Shown here piece by piece: positions 1 through 8,134 of a stretch of DNA of 64,000 nt (positions are counted from its first letter, which is position 1; the number at the start of each line of letters is the position of its first letter). Where the stretch lies: positions 62,001 through 126,000 of the forward strand of contig DATFGQ010000131.1 in the NCBI GenBank assembly GCA_035249305.1. The letters run 5' to 3'. Both the position numbers and the translations under genes were made by a program. Source of the stretch: DASUNP01 sp035249305 (lineage in GTDB: Bacteria; Acidobacteriota; Blastocatellia; UBA7656). The notes beneath the pieces were generated by a model, which was not told where the DNA came from, ran no database searches, and saw only the letters and a program-made list of their open reading frames with translations.

Positions 1-463
1 TGTCCAGCAGCCGGACAAGAAAGCTGAGCGGGTGACCATACAGGCCCTGCGCGAATGCGCAAAGCTCCCATGAGCCTACATGCCCTGTTAGCAACAATAC
101 ACCTTTGCCACGCGCGGCCGCGCCCTGGTAATTCTCGAAGCCGTCGTAGACGACTATATCGCCAATATTATTGCTTGTCAGTTTAGGGAACTGTGAGAAC
201 TCCCCGAGCAGCCGGCCCATGTTGCGAAAGACTCCTTTGATCACCCGCACGCGCTCGTCGGCCGTCATCTCCGGCATGGCCATCGCCAGGTTCCTGTGGG
301 CCGTGCGCCGCAACCTGGGGTGCAGGTAGTAAACCGCGCGGGCGATCAGCTTCCCCATAAAGATCGCGGCGCGACGAGGCAAGAGTCCGAACGCCTTCAG
401 CAGCAGCCAGGCGGGCAGGAATTCGATCAGGTTGCGCAGTCGGGTTCTACTTCTTTGAGGCAC
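1..463 (-). CDS. LpxL/HtrB-family lipid A acyltransferase (3' end cut by window edge)
   Basis: The reading frame opens after an in-frame TAG and its only plausible start is the GTG at 461-463; it runs off the left edge, so only about 154 N-terminal residues are present. The protein begins MPQRSRTRLRNLIEF, followed by a hydrophobic stretch and a basic region (HPRLRRTAHRNLAMAMPEM) typical of the LpxL/LpxM fold. The acyltransferase HxxxxE motif is visible as GHVGSWE, preceded by KGVLLLT. Family members transfer an acyl chain to the lipid A precursor at the inner membrane. No strong ribosome binding site precedes the GTG. Substrate and acyl chain cannot be told from this fragment. Confidence 0.82.
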   Translation of the reverse strand, partial: MPQRSRTRLRNLIEFLPAWLLLKAFGLLPRRAAIFMGKLIARAVYYLHPRLRRTAHRNLAMAMPEMTADERVRVIKGVFRNMGRLLGEFSQFPKLTSNNIGDIVVYDGFENYQGAAARGKGVLLLTGHVGSWELCAFAQGLYGHPLSFLVRLLD

Positions 464-497
464 GTCGTCAAACTAGCACGCATTATTAATAAGAGAC

Positions 498-555
498 AAG
501 TGGACCGTGACAAGTGACAAAATGAAGATCACTTGTCACTTGTCACGGTCCACTT
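498..555. repeat. Perfect 23-bp inverted repeat built from the word GTGACAAGT
   Basis: Arms 498-520 and 533-555 are perfect reverse complements around a 12-base loop. The arm contains GACCGTGACAAGTGACAA. A related word recurs at 24909-25031. It lies between two divergent genes, so it is not an obvious terminator. Confidence 0.85.
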
Positions 556-654
556 ATCATCGATTCTCTTAACTCTTGCGCGAGGGGCCTGCCTGGGGTA
601 TCCTTCCGCTAGCTTGCCCCTGCCTCGTGGACTCAATCAAAATCGGAGACAGCT

Positions 655-1518
655 ATGAGAAGCTTTCAATCACTTGCCATCAAGTCGGCCTTTGCGTTCT
701 GCCTGGCTTTAGTGCTCTTGCCATGCGTTATAAACGCACAGCAGCCGGCGGCGAGTAGAAAGAAGGTTCCTCGCCTCACCACTGATGATGTCGTCAGGGC
801 AAAGACGGAGCAGGCGACCGTCGAAGAGACGACAGAGGCCGCGCCGGCCAAAGAAGGCGCTTCATCCAAACCTGCGGATGCCGCTAAGCCATCAGCGCCA
901 AAGGCGGCGCAGCCCGACAACCCCGAAGAGAGCTCCTGGCGCGAGCGCGTCCAGGCGGCCCGCGACCGCGCGAAGTCCCTTGAACGCGCGTCGGAAGAGG
1001 CCGAGCTGCGTGTGACGGAGATCCGCAATCAGATGAGCATGTCTGGCCAAACGCCTCAGCAGCGCAATCAATCCGCCGCCGAGCTTGAGCAAGCCGGCCA
1101 GAAAGTCACGGAGCTAAGACAACAATCGCGCGACGCGGCCGACGATCTCAGCAAGCTGGTCGAGTACGGCAGGGAGAAGGGGTTCAAAGAAGCGGAAGGC
1201 CCGAAGCCGTCCTCGGATGACGGGAAGCCCAACGAGCAGTATTACCGTTCGCGTTACGCGTCGCTCAACGAAGCGTTGCAGACCGCCGACCGCCGCGCTC
1301 AGTTATACGAAAACCGCGTGCGCGATTTGAATCAGCGCATCTCGAACAACAGCGGCACCGGCGACAACTTTTATATCGCGCAGATTCAGCAAGAGCGCAA
1401 CGAGACGCAGCAGAAGCTGGACGAGGCACGGGCCGCGCGCCTGAAAGCGCAGACGGACCTGGATACCCTCTTGGAAGAAGCGCGGCGCAGCGGCGTCCCT
1501 CCGGGCGTCTTCAGGTAG
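655..1518 (+). CDS. Secreted coiled-coil protein of unknown function
   Basis: 287 aa, started at the ATG preceded by GGAG six bases upstream. Residues 1-29 form a signal peptide (a basic MRSFQSLAIK, a hydrophobic core, then VINAQQPA). An Ala/Pro/Lys-rich linker follows (about 45-95), then a charged, Glu/Arg/Gln-rich segment from about residue 100 to 275 with heptad-like spacing, so most of the mature protein should be coiled coil. No catalytic motif is visible. The motif VPRLTTDDVV sits just after the signal peptide. It is probably periplasmic. It precedes the NtrC-type regulator gene by 61 bases, but no shared role can be shown. Confidence 0.72.
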   Translation: MRSFQSLAIKSAFAFCLALVLLPCVINAQQPAASRKKVPRLTTDDVVRAKTEQATVEETTEAAPAKEGASSKPADAAKPSAPKAAQPDNPEESSWRERVQAARDRAKSLERASEEAELRVTEIRNQMSMSGQTPQQRNQSAAELEQAGQKVTELRQQSRDAADDLSKLVEYGREKGFKEAEGPKPSSDDGKPNEQYYRSRYASLNEALQTADRRAQLYENRVRDLNQRISNNSGTGDNFYIAQIQQERNETQQKLDEARAARLKAQTDLDTLLEEARRSGVPPGVFR

Positions 1519-1540
1519 TCGATTGTCCCCCCGCCCCGAC

Positions 1541-1555
1541 ACAAAATATTTTTGT
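1541..1555. promoter_or_regulatory. Small AT-rich palindrome before the response regulator
   Basis: ACAAAA-TAT-TTTTGT is a perfect 6-bp inverted repeat 25 bp before the ATG of the sigma54-type regulator. It could be an operator or part of the promoter; nothing else supports either role. Confidence 0.25.
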
Positions 1556-1579
1556 AATCTATATTTCTAAGATAAGCCC

Positions 1580-2962
1580 ATGGCAGAGATATTGCTGGTC
1601 GAAGACAAAGAGAGCCTCAGGCAGATGTTGCGCCTGACGCTTGAGAACGCAGGCTACACCGTGGACCAGGCGTGTGACGGGGCGGAGGCGCGGCGCAAGC
1701 TCAACGATTCTCGCTACCGCCTGGTTGTGACAGACCTCAAGATGCCTCGCGCCGACGGGCTCGAAGTGCTCAAGGCGGCGAAGGCCGCCGACGCCGATAC
1801 GGCCGTCATATTACTTACGGCCTACGGCACGGTCGATGAAGCCGTGCAGGCGATGAAAGAGGGGGCTTACGAGTTTCTGCAAAAGCCGGTCGACAGCCGC
1901 CACCTGCTGCTGCTCGTGGAGCGCTCGCTCGAAGAGGCGCGGCTGCGCGCCGAGAACATTCTTCTCAGAGACGAGTACGCGCGGCGCTACGGCTTCCCGC
2001 GCATAGTGGGCGACTCGTCGGCGATGCAGAAAGTTGGCCGCGAGATACAGCAGGTCGCCACGACGCCGACGACCGTTCTGCTGCTCGGCGAATCGGGCAC
2101 GGGCAAAGAGCTGTTCGCCCGCGCGATACATCATCTCTCGCCGCGCCGCAACGCCCCTTTCATCGCGATCAACTGCGCCGCCATCCCCGACACGCTGATC
2201 GAGAACGAGCTGTTCGGCCACGAGAAGGGCGCTTACACGGGCGCGGACCAGCGCCGCGCGGGCAAGTTCGAGCTGGCCGCTCGCGGTACGATCTTCCTCG
2301 ATGAGATCAGCGAGATCGCTCACGGCGTCCAATCAAAGCTGCTGAGGGTTCTGGAAGAGCGGAAGATCACGCGGCTCGGAGGCTCGGCCGACATCGACGT
2401 AGACGTGCGCGTGGTCGCCGCCACGAACAGAGATCTGAAGGCCGCGGTCGCCGCCAAACAGTTCCGCGAAGACCTCTATTTTCGCCTGGCGGTCTTCCCG
2501 GTCCACATCCCCGCGTTGCGCGAGCGGAGGAGCGACGTAAGACAGTTGGCCGAAGTCTTCGCGGCGAAGTATGGCCGCGAGCTGCGCCGCGCGCCGCTGC
2601 GGCTCACGGACGAAGCCCTGCGCCTGCTCGAAGAGTATGACTGGCCGGGCAACGTGCGCGAGCTTGAGAACTGCGTGGAGCGCGCCTGCATACTGGCCTG
2701 CGGCGCGGAGATCACACCTTCCGACCTCAACATAAGCCCGCCCGCCGATTACTCGCTCAGAGAGCAGGTGGCGCTGCTCGACGGCTTCGACATGCGCGGC
2801 TCGCTTTCCGACGTCAGCGCGCGCGCGCAGCGTTTAGTCGAGCGCCGTAAGATCGATCAGACATTAAGGGAGTGCGGCTACAACAAGTCCCGCACGGCCG
2901 AACGGCTCGAAGTCAGCTACAAGACTCTCCTCACGCGCATCAAAGAGCTAGAGCTTGAGTAA
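1580..2962 (+). CDS. NtrC-family sigma54-dependent response regulator
   Basis: 460 aa with the complete three-domain plan. The receiver domain (1-120) has acidic residues at E8-D9, phosphoacceptor D52 (VTDLKMP) and K102. The AAA+ domain (about 140-365) has Walker A GESGTGKE at 170-177, the sigma54-contacting loop as GAYTGA at 217-222 (Tyr for the usual Phe, a common variant) and Walker B TIFLDE. A Fis-type helix-turn-helix closes the protein (about 425-455, CGYNKSRTAERLEVSYKTL). It should activate sigma54 promoters once phosphorylated. No histidine kinase gene is adjacent, so its partner is unknown, and no clear -24/-12 site was seen immediately around it. Confidence 0.95.
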   Translation: MAEILLVEDKESLRQMLRLTLENAGYTVDQACDGAEARRKLNDSRYRLVVTDLKMPRADGLEVLKAAKAADADTAVILLTAYGTVDEAVQAMKEGAYEFLQKPVDSRHLLLLVERSLEEARLRAENILLRDEYARRYGFPRIVGDSSAMQKVGREIQQVATTPTTVLLLGESGTGKELFARAIHHLSPRRNAPFIAINCAAIPDTLIENELFGHEKGAYTGADQRRAGKFELAARGTIFLDEISEIAHGVQSKLLRVLEERKITRLGGSADIDVDVRVVAATNRDLKAAVAAKQFREDLYFRLAVFPVHIPALRERRSDVRQLAEVFAAKYGRELRRAPLRLTDEALRLLEEYDWPGNVRELENCVERACILACGAEITPSDLNISPPADYSLREQVALLDGFDMRGSLSDVSARAQRLVERRKIDQTLRECGYNKSRTAERLEVSYKTLLTRIKELELE

Positions 2963-3037
2963 AGCAACAGGGCGACAGGTGCCTGCATCTGAGCTTCTGC
3001 TTGGATAACCATTCGTAAAGCAGATAGAATCTGGCTG

Positions 3038-4771
3038 ATGAAACGGCATCGTCCTCTTAAAGAACCCGAACAACCACTCGAACAGATCGATAGCGACCCT
3101 AAGGACTCTCAAAATCAAATCTCGAATGAAGGGGCGCGCGGGCGCGGGGCACAGGTCGCTCGCTCCGCTGGGATAGTGAGCCTGGCCGTGATGGCGAGCC
3201 GCGTCCTCGGGCTCGCGCGCGAGATGGTCTTCGCCTACTTCTTCGGCGCTTCGAAGAGCTTCGCCACGGACGCCTTCGTCATGGCTTTCCGCATCCCGAA
3301 CCTGCTGCGCGACCTTTTCGCAGAGGGCGCGCTGTCGAGCGCCTTCGTCCCCGTGTTCTCGGACTACCTCGTCAAGAAAGATGAGCGCGAGGCGTTTCGA
3401 CTCTCGAACCTCGTGACGAATGCGCTGATACTGATACTCGGCACGCTCGTGGTGTTGGGAATAATCTTCGCGCCGCAACTGGTCAGCCTCTTCGCGAGCG
3501 GCTTCAAGGATACGCCGGGCAAGTTCGAGCTGACCGTGTATATGACCCGCGTGATGATGCCCTTCATACTGCTCGTGGCGCTCGCGGCGCAGTCGATGGG
3601 GATACTCAACGCGCGCGGCCGGTTCGGCATGCCCGCGCTCTCGTCATCTTTCTTTAACATCGGCTCTATAATCGGCGGGATCATCTTCGCGGCCCTGCTG
3701 ACCGACTCGACCTTCTCTAACCCGTTTCAAGCGATAAAAGAGAACCCGCGAGATGGGATAATCGGGATGGCTTACGGCGTGTTGATAGGCGGGTTCTTCC
3801 AGTACTCCGTGCAGTGGCCGAGCCTGCGCCGCGCGGGCTTCAGGTACCGCCCCGTGCTCAGCTTCTCCGACCCCGGCGTGCGGCGCATATTCAAGCTGAT
3901 GGGGCCGGCCGTGATAGGGACGGCCGCGGTCCAGATAAACATTCTGATAAACAGCAATTTCGCTTCGAGCATTCCGGGCAACGGGCCAGTGGCCTGGCTC
4001 CAGTACGCGTTCCGCTTCATGCAATTCCCCATAGGCGTGTTCGGCGTCGCGATCGCTACGGCCACGCTGCCCGCAATATCAAAAAGCGCGGCGCTCAATC
4101 AGATGAGCGAGTTCAAAGAGACGCTTGCGAGCTCGATCCGGCTCGCCTTCTTGTTAACCATACCGTCGGCCGTAGGGTTGATAGTGTTGGGCCGCCCGAT
4201 CATCGCGCTCGTCTATCAGCGGGGCGATTTCACCACGTTTGATACGGACCACACGGCCTGGGCGCTGGCCTTTTACGCCATAGGGCTCGCGGGCTATTCG
4301 GCGATCAAGATACTCGCGCCCGCCTTCTACGCGCTCGACGACGCGCGAACGCCTATGACGATCAGCCTGACGATGATCGTGATCAACTTCTTCATGAACT
4401 GGGCGCTGGTCGGCGTGCTCCAAGAGCGCGGGCTGGCGCTTTCGACTTCGACGGTGGCGCTGCTCAACTCGGCTCTGCTCTACATCATAATGAGCCGCCG
4501 CGTGGGCGGCATCGAAGACCGGCGGACGGCCGCGGCGGTCGTTAAGATCATCGCGGCGTCTCTCGTTATGGGCGCGGCCTGCTGGGCCGTGAGCCGCTTT
4601 CTTACGCGCGCCCTGCCCGACAGCCAGATCGCGAGGGCGATAAACGTAATCACTTCGGTGACGGTCGGGGCCGCGGTCTTCTATTTTAGCGCGCAGGTGC
4701 TTGGCTTGAAGGAGTTGAGCGAAGGTGTAAGGGCCATTACCAGAAGGTTCACCCGCCGCGCACGCAGGTGA
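3038..4771 (+). CDS. murJ: Lipid II flippase MurJ (MviN family)
   Basis: 577 aa, a multi-spanning membrane protein of the MOP exporter superfamily that moves lipid II across the inner membrane for peptidoglycan synthesis. Family hallmarks are clear: SRVLGLAREMVFAYFFGAS near residue 55, then DAFVMAFRIPNLLRDLFAEGALSSAFVP written here in two parts of one conserved block, and later RxxxF-type helices through about 14 membrane spans. About 40 hydrophilic, charged residues precede the first span, longer than in many homologues; an internal start cannot be excluded because the ribosome binding site at 3038 is weak. It lies 75 bp after the regulator gene and converges with the zinc-ribbon gene. Confidence 0.94.
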   Translation: MKRHRPLKEPEQPLEQIDSDPKDSQNQISNEGARGRGAQVARSAGIVSLAVMASRVLGLAREMVFAYFFGASKSFATDAFVMAFRIPNLLRDLFAEGALSSAFVPVFSDYLVKKDEREAFRLSNLVTNALILILGTLVVLGIIFAPQLVSLFASGFKDTPGKFELTVYMTRVMMPFILLVALAAQSMGILNARGRFGMPALSSSFFNIGSIIGGIIFAALLTDSTFSNPFQAIKENPRDGIIGMAYGVLIGGFFQYSVQWPSLRRAGFRYRPVLSFSDPGVRRIFKLMGPAVIGTAAVQINILINSNFASSIPGNGPVAWLQYAFRFMQFPIGVFGVAIATATLPAISKSAALNQMSEFKETLASSIRLAFLLTIPSAVGLIVLGRPIIALVYQRGDFTTFDTDHTAWALAFYAIGLAGYSAIKILAPAFYALDDARTPMTISLTMIVINFFMNWALVGVLQERGLALSTSTVALLNSALLYIIMSRRVGGIEDRRTAAAVVKIIAASLVMGAACWAVSRFLTRALPDSQIARAINVITSVTVGAAVFYFSAQVLGLKELSEGVRAITRRFTRRARR

Positions 4772-4786
4772 TGCACGGCTCGGGCA

Positions 4787-5125
4787 TCAATTAAACTTCC
4801 CCGAGATGATTCTGCTCGCGATCCGTTCGCGGTCGCTGAGGCGCCGCAGGTTGTGACGCCGGTCGCTCCCTATGTTGTCTATCCAGGTGATTCCGTCGAT
4901 CACGACGAGCGTGTAGACGGACGAGCGCATAGACATGCGGCGCTCGCCCTTGCGCCGGTCGTCCGACATGCGGCGCTCGACGCCGTCCCAGAGGCTTACC
5001 ACCCCGCTCATCCTTTCGGCGCAGCGCGGGCAGATCGTATGGCTTACGGTGAGGCCGGTCTCGACTTCGCCTTCTTTAATGCCTAGGAGTACGCCGCACC
5101 AGGCGCATTTGATTTGAATAGACAT
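4787..5125 (-). CDS. Small zinc-ribbon protein with basic tail
   Basis: 112 aa from the ATG at 5125, chosen because AAGGAACGAG lies upstream; an ATG at 5161 would add 12 residues. Two CxxC knuckles (KCAWCG near residue 6 and CPRC near residue 28) form a likely zinc ribbon. The SHTICPRCAERM block resembles the C-X-W-C / SHGICPEC module found at the ends of some bacterial signalling proteins. The rest is Arg-rich (ERRMSDDRRKGERR, DRRHNLRRLSDRERI) and could bind nucleic acid or protein. Function unknown. Confidence 0.66.
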   Translation of the reverse strand: MSIQIKCAWCGVLLGIKEGEVETGLTVSHTICPRCAERMSGVVSLWDGVERRMSDDRRKGERRMSMRSSVYTLVVIDGITWIDNIGSDRRHNLRRLSDRERIASRIISGKFN

Positions 5126-5291
5126 TGTCCGGGCTCGTTCCTTCTGCGAAAGCTGATCCACGGTAAGGGTAATAACTGAAGTACGCCCGCATATTACATG
5201 CGCTTCCGACGCAAGTCAACCGAAAGATTTTCGGCCTCCGCCAGACTCGACTTGCGGCCCGCCGCCTTCGGGATTATCATCGAATTGGATA

Positions 5292-5313
5292 ATTAATCAA
5301 ACGTTTAATTAAT
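5292..5313. promoter_or_regulatory. Probable TetR-type operator
   Basis: A 22-bp palindrome centred on AAACGTTT with flanks ATTAATC and AATTAAT; only one pair mismatches. It ends 6 bp before the ATG of the TetR-family gene, where a repressor would block the whole TetR-HlyD-ABC operon. Autoregulation is inferred from position and symmetry. Confidence 0.6.
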
Positions 5314-5319
5314 AGAACT

Positions 5320-5976
5320 ATGGCGAGGCCGAAAACAATCGATCCGGAGGCGAGGGCGAACATATTGGCGGCGGCCGAGCGGCTTTTCGCCGCGCGCGGC
5401 TACGACGGGGCCGCCGTCCGCGACATCGCCAGGGAGGCGAACGTCAACGGCGCGATGGTCCATTATTACTTCGGCAGCAAAGAGTCTCTTTACCATGCGG
5501 TGATCGAGAACGCCGCGACGACGGTTCGCTCTCTGATGATAGAGACTACCGCGGGCCGGGCTTCGATCGAGCAGAAGCTCACCCGCTTTGTCGAAGCCTA
5601 CGCGGGCTACATCTTCAGCCACCAGAACCTCGCGCGGATACTGCACAGAGAGTTGCTCTCGGGCGGCAAGCATCTGAAAGAGCTTATCCAGTATCCGATG
5701 GCCAACTATGCGATCCTGCGCGAGGCGCTGGCCAACGGCGTGCGCCGCGGCGAGCTCAGAAGAATAGACGTTGACCTGGCGCCCATAAGCCTTATGGGGA
5801 TGATCGTCGTGTTCCAGCTCATACACCCCGTCATGTCGGCCGTGACAGGCTCGATCACCGATCAGAAAGCGGTCAAGAGGTTGGCCGCGCACACCGTCGA
5901 TCTTTTTCTTAACGGGGCGAAGAAGGCTCAAAACACCCGGCCGAAGAGAAAGCGGCGGGCGCAGGTGAAGCGATGA
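5320..5976 (+). CDS. TetR-family regulator of an ABC/HlyD export operon
   Basis: 218 aa. The N-terminal helix-turn-helix is typical: ILAAAERLFAARGYDGAAVRDIA, then VNGAMVHYYFGSKESLYHAV, split around residue 40. The helical C-terminal part would bind a small ligand. The gene leads an operon with a HlyD-type adaptor, an ABC ATPase and an ABC-2 permease, the same arrangement as E. coli CecR (YbiH) with ybhGFSR, so it likely represses this exporter and senses one of its substrates. Its stop overlaps the next start (ATGA). A 22-bp palindrome sits just upstream. The C-terminus is very basic (KRKRRAQVKR). Confidence 0.9.
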   Translation: MARPKTIDPEARANILAAAERLFAARGYDGAAVRDIAREANVNGAMVHYYFGSKESLYHAVIENAATTVRSLMIETTAGRASIEQKLTRFVEAYAGYIFSHQNLARILHRELLSGGKHLKELIQYPMANYAILREALANGVRRGELRRIDVDLAPISLMGMIVVFQLIHPVMSAVTGSITDQKAVKRLAAHTVDLFLNGAKKAQNTRPKRKRRAQVKR

Positions 5977-7121
5977 CTAAGAGCTTTCGAAAGACGATCA
6001 TCATAGTCGTAGCAGTCCTCGCGCTCGTGGCGATGGGAGCGGCCTGGAGTTACTTTAGAGGGCGCGAGCCTTCCGACAGGCTCGTGCTCTCGGGGACGGT
6101 CGAAGCCGACGAGATACACGTGGGGTCGAAGATCGGCGGCCGAATAGCCGAGGTGCTGGTGAGCGAAGGCCAGGAGGTGAGGCAGGGCCAGCCGATCATC
6201 AGGTTCGAGAGCTTTGATCTGGACGCCCGCCGCGCGGACGCCGCGGCGGCTGTGGACGGGGCCGAGGCGAACTTGCAAAAGACGCTCTCTCTTTCGAGGC
6301 CCGAAGAGATAGCCGAGGCGAGGGCGCAGGCCGAGGCCGCGAGGATGGCGCTTGAGCTTGCGCGGAACGGGCCTCGCAAGCAGGAGGTCGATGCGGCGCG
6401 CGCGGAATTAGATGGCGCGAACGCCGATTACGAAGTGGCGCGTCTGAGCCTGGAGCGCATCGAGAGGTTGAGCGCGAGCGGCGTGGCGTCGCGCCAGGAT
6501 TATGACAACGCCAGGGCCAGTTTTGATCGCGCCGCGGCCCGGCGCGAGACGGCGCGGCAGAGGCTCGAATTATTGCTGGCCGGGACGAGAAGGGAAGAGG
6601 TGGCGCGCGCCGAGCGCGAGTACCAGCGGGCGGCGGCCCGGCGCGAGCTGGTCGAGCGCGGCGCGCGCAAAGAGGATATTCAAGCCGCTCAAGCCCAGTT
6701 GAACCGCGCCCGCGCCTCGCTTCAGCAGATCGACACGCAGTTGGCCGAGCTTGAAGTCAAGTCTCCAGCCGACGCGTTCGTGGAGGTGTTTCGCTTGAGG
6801 CCGGGCGACCTGATAAACCCGAATTCGCCCATAGCGACGCTGGTCGAGACTGACCGCCTCTGGGTGCGCGTCTACGTGCCGGAGCCTGAGATGGGGCATC
6901 TTCAGCTTGAGAAAGAGGTCGCCGTCTCGGTCGACACTTTTCCGAGCGAGCGGTTCACGGGGCGCGTCGAGCACATAGCCAGCCGCGGCGAGTTCACGCC
7001 GCGCAACGTGCAGACGCGCGAGGAGCGCACGCATCAGGTCTTCGCCGTGCGCGTGCGGCTGGACAACAGCGCGCGCAAGCTCCGCGCCGGAATGGCCGCC
7101 GACGTAGTCGTTATGAAATAG
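5973..7121 (+). CDS. HlyD-family periplasmic adaptor (YbhG-like)
   Basis: 382 aa. One N-terminal membrane anchor (about residues 8-27) is followed by a lipoyl-like half (VEADEIHVGSKIGGRIAEV), a long alpha-helical hairpin with repeated RxExxxARAE pattern (about 80-270), the second lipoyl half and a beta-barrel domain (LWVRVYVPEPEMGHLQL). Such proteins link an inner-membrane ABC transporter to a TolC-like outer-membrane channel. The ATG overlaps the regulator stop by 4 bp and the ATPase starts one base after this stop, so it is translationally coupled. No TolC gene is in this operon; one lies at 57.6-59.3 kb in the second exporter. Confidence 0.92.
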   Translation: MTKSFRKTIIIVVAVLALVAMGAAWSYFRGREPSDRLVLSGTVEADEIHVGSKIGGRIAEVLVSEGQEVRQGQPIIRFESFDLDARRADAAAAVDGAEANLQKTLSLSRPEEIAEARAQAEAARMALELARNGPRKQEVDAARAELDGANADYEVARLSLERIERLSASGVASRQDYDNARASFDRAAARRETARQRLELLLAGTRREEVARAEREYQRAAARRELVERGARKEDIQAAQAQLNRARASLQQIDTQLAELEVKSPADAFVEVFRLRPGDLINPNSPIATLVETDRLWVRVYVPEPEMGHLQLEKEVAVSVDTFPSERFTGRVEHIASRGEFTPRNVQTREERTHQVFAVRVRLDNSARKLRAGMAADVVVMK

Positions 7122-7122
7122 C

Positions 7123-8076
7123 ATGACCGCAGCGATTGAGATCAATGGACTGACAAAAAGGTTCGGCAGCTTCACGGCCGTCGATAACGTCAGCCTTTCG
7201 GTCGAGGGCGGCGAGATATTCGGCTTCCTCGGCCCGAACGGCTCGGGAAAGTCGACCATCATACGAATGCTCTGCGGGCTGATCGCGCCCACGGCCGGCA
7301 CGGCCCGCGTGGCGGGGTTCGATATACAGAAACATACCGAAGATATTCGCCGGAACATCGGTTACATGTCGCAGCACTTCAGCCTGTACAACGACCTGAC
7401 GGTCTGGGAGAACATAAACTTTTACGCGCATGTCTACGGCTTGAAACGCGAGCGGCTGAAGAAGCGCCGCGACGAGGTGATCGAGCTTACGCACATCGGG
7501 CCGTTCACGGACCGGCGCGCTGGCAAGCTTTCGGGCGGGTGGAAGCAGCGGCTCGCGCTCGCCTGCGCGCTCGTGCACGAGCCGAGAATAATCTTCCTCG
7601 ACGAGCCCACGGCCGGCATCGACCCCGTAGCGCGCCGCGAGCTCTGGGATCTCTTTTTTCAACTCTCGAGCCAGGGGATAACGCTGTTTGTGACGACCCA
7701 TTATATGGACGAGGCCGAGCGCTGCTCGCGCGTCGGCTACATCTACAACTCGAAGCTCGTCACCTACGGCGAGCCTGACGAGCTTAAGCAACTGCCGGAC
7801 GTAACTCCCGCGAACGCGAAATGGGTTGAAGTCACCTGCCCGAACACTACGGTCGCGCTCGCCCGCCTAAAAGAGGTCGATTACGTGCTGGACGCCACGA
7901 TCTTCGGCCAGTCGATACATCTATTGATGAAGGTCGACGAGCCTATAGACCGTATAAAGAAAGACCTCGCCGCGATAGGCATCGACTCGGCCGAGGTGAC
8001 CGTAGCGCGCCCTTCGCTCGAAGATGTTTTCGTCGCGCTGACAAAGCGGCGCGCAGAATCAGTTTTCAGTTCTTAG
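7123..8076 (+). CDS. ABC transporter ATP-binding protein (ABC-2 exporter type)
   Basis: 317 aa, one nucleotide-binding domain. Walker A GPNGSGKS is at about 37-44, the signature reads LSGGWKQR, Walker B is IIFLDEPTAGIDP and the H-loop is TTHYMDEAE. The C-terminal 80 residues form the extra domain common in drug-export ATPases. It powers the permease encoded next. Its last residues (SVFSS) and stop fall inside the CTGAAAACT-type repeat at 8061-8134, so the native C-terminus may have been altered by the repeat. Confidence 0.94.
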   Translation: MTAAIEINGLTKRFGSFTAVDNVSLSVEGGEIFGFLGPNGSGKSTIIRMLCGLIAPTAGTARVAGFDIQKHTEDIRRNIGYMSQHFSLYNDLTVWENINFYAHVYGLKRERLKKRRDEVIELTHIGPFTDRRAGKLSGGWKQRLALACALVHEPRIIFLDEPTAGIDPVARRELWDLFFQLSSQGITLFVTTHYMDEAERCSRVGYIYNSKLVTYGEPDELKQLPDVTPANAKWVEVTCPNTTVALARLKEVDYVLDATIFGQSIHLLMKVDEPIDRIKKDLAAIGIDSAEVTVARPSLEDVFVALTKRRAESVFSS

Positions 8077-8134
8077 TTTTGAGTTTTTAGATGAAAGCTC
8101 ACGACTGAAAACTGAAAACTGAAAACTGAAAACT
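8061..8134. repeat. CTGAAAACT short-word inverted repeat inside the export operon
   Basis: The right half (8104-8134) is the word ACTGAAA repeated in tandem about four times; the left half (8061-8088) is a degenerate reverse complement (AGTTTTCAGTTCTTAGTTTT). It fills the whole gap between ATPase and permease genes, ends at the base before the permease ATG and leaves no purine-rich ribosome binding site there. Confidence 0.85.

Noticed and set aside
296..517. 73-aa plus-strand open frame
   Set aside because: It is the opposite strand of the LpxL-type gene and ends in a repeat arm.
2963..3037. Sigma54 promoter before murJ
   Set aside because: TGCCTGC and CTTCTGC occur but neither spacing nor the GG/GC core fits.
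8104..8134. Possible CRISPR array or tandem repeat
   Set aside because: The unit is about 8 bases without spacers, and an inverted copy precedes it; this is a short-word palindromic repeat.
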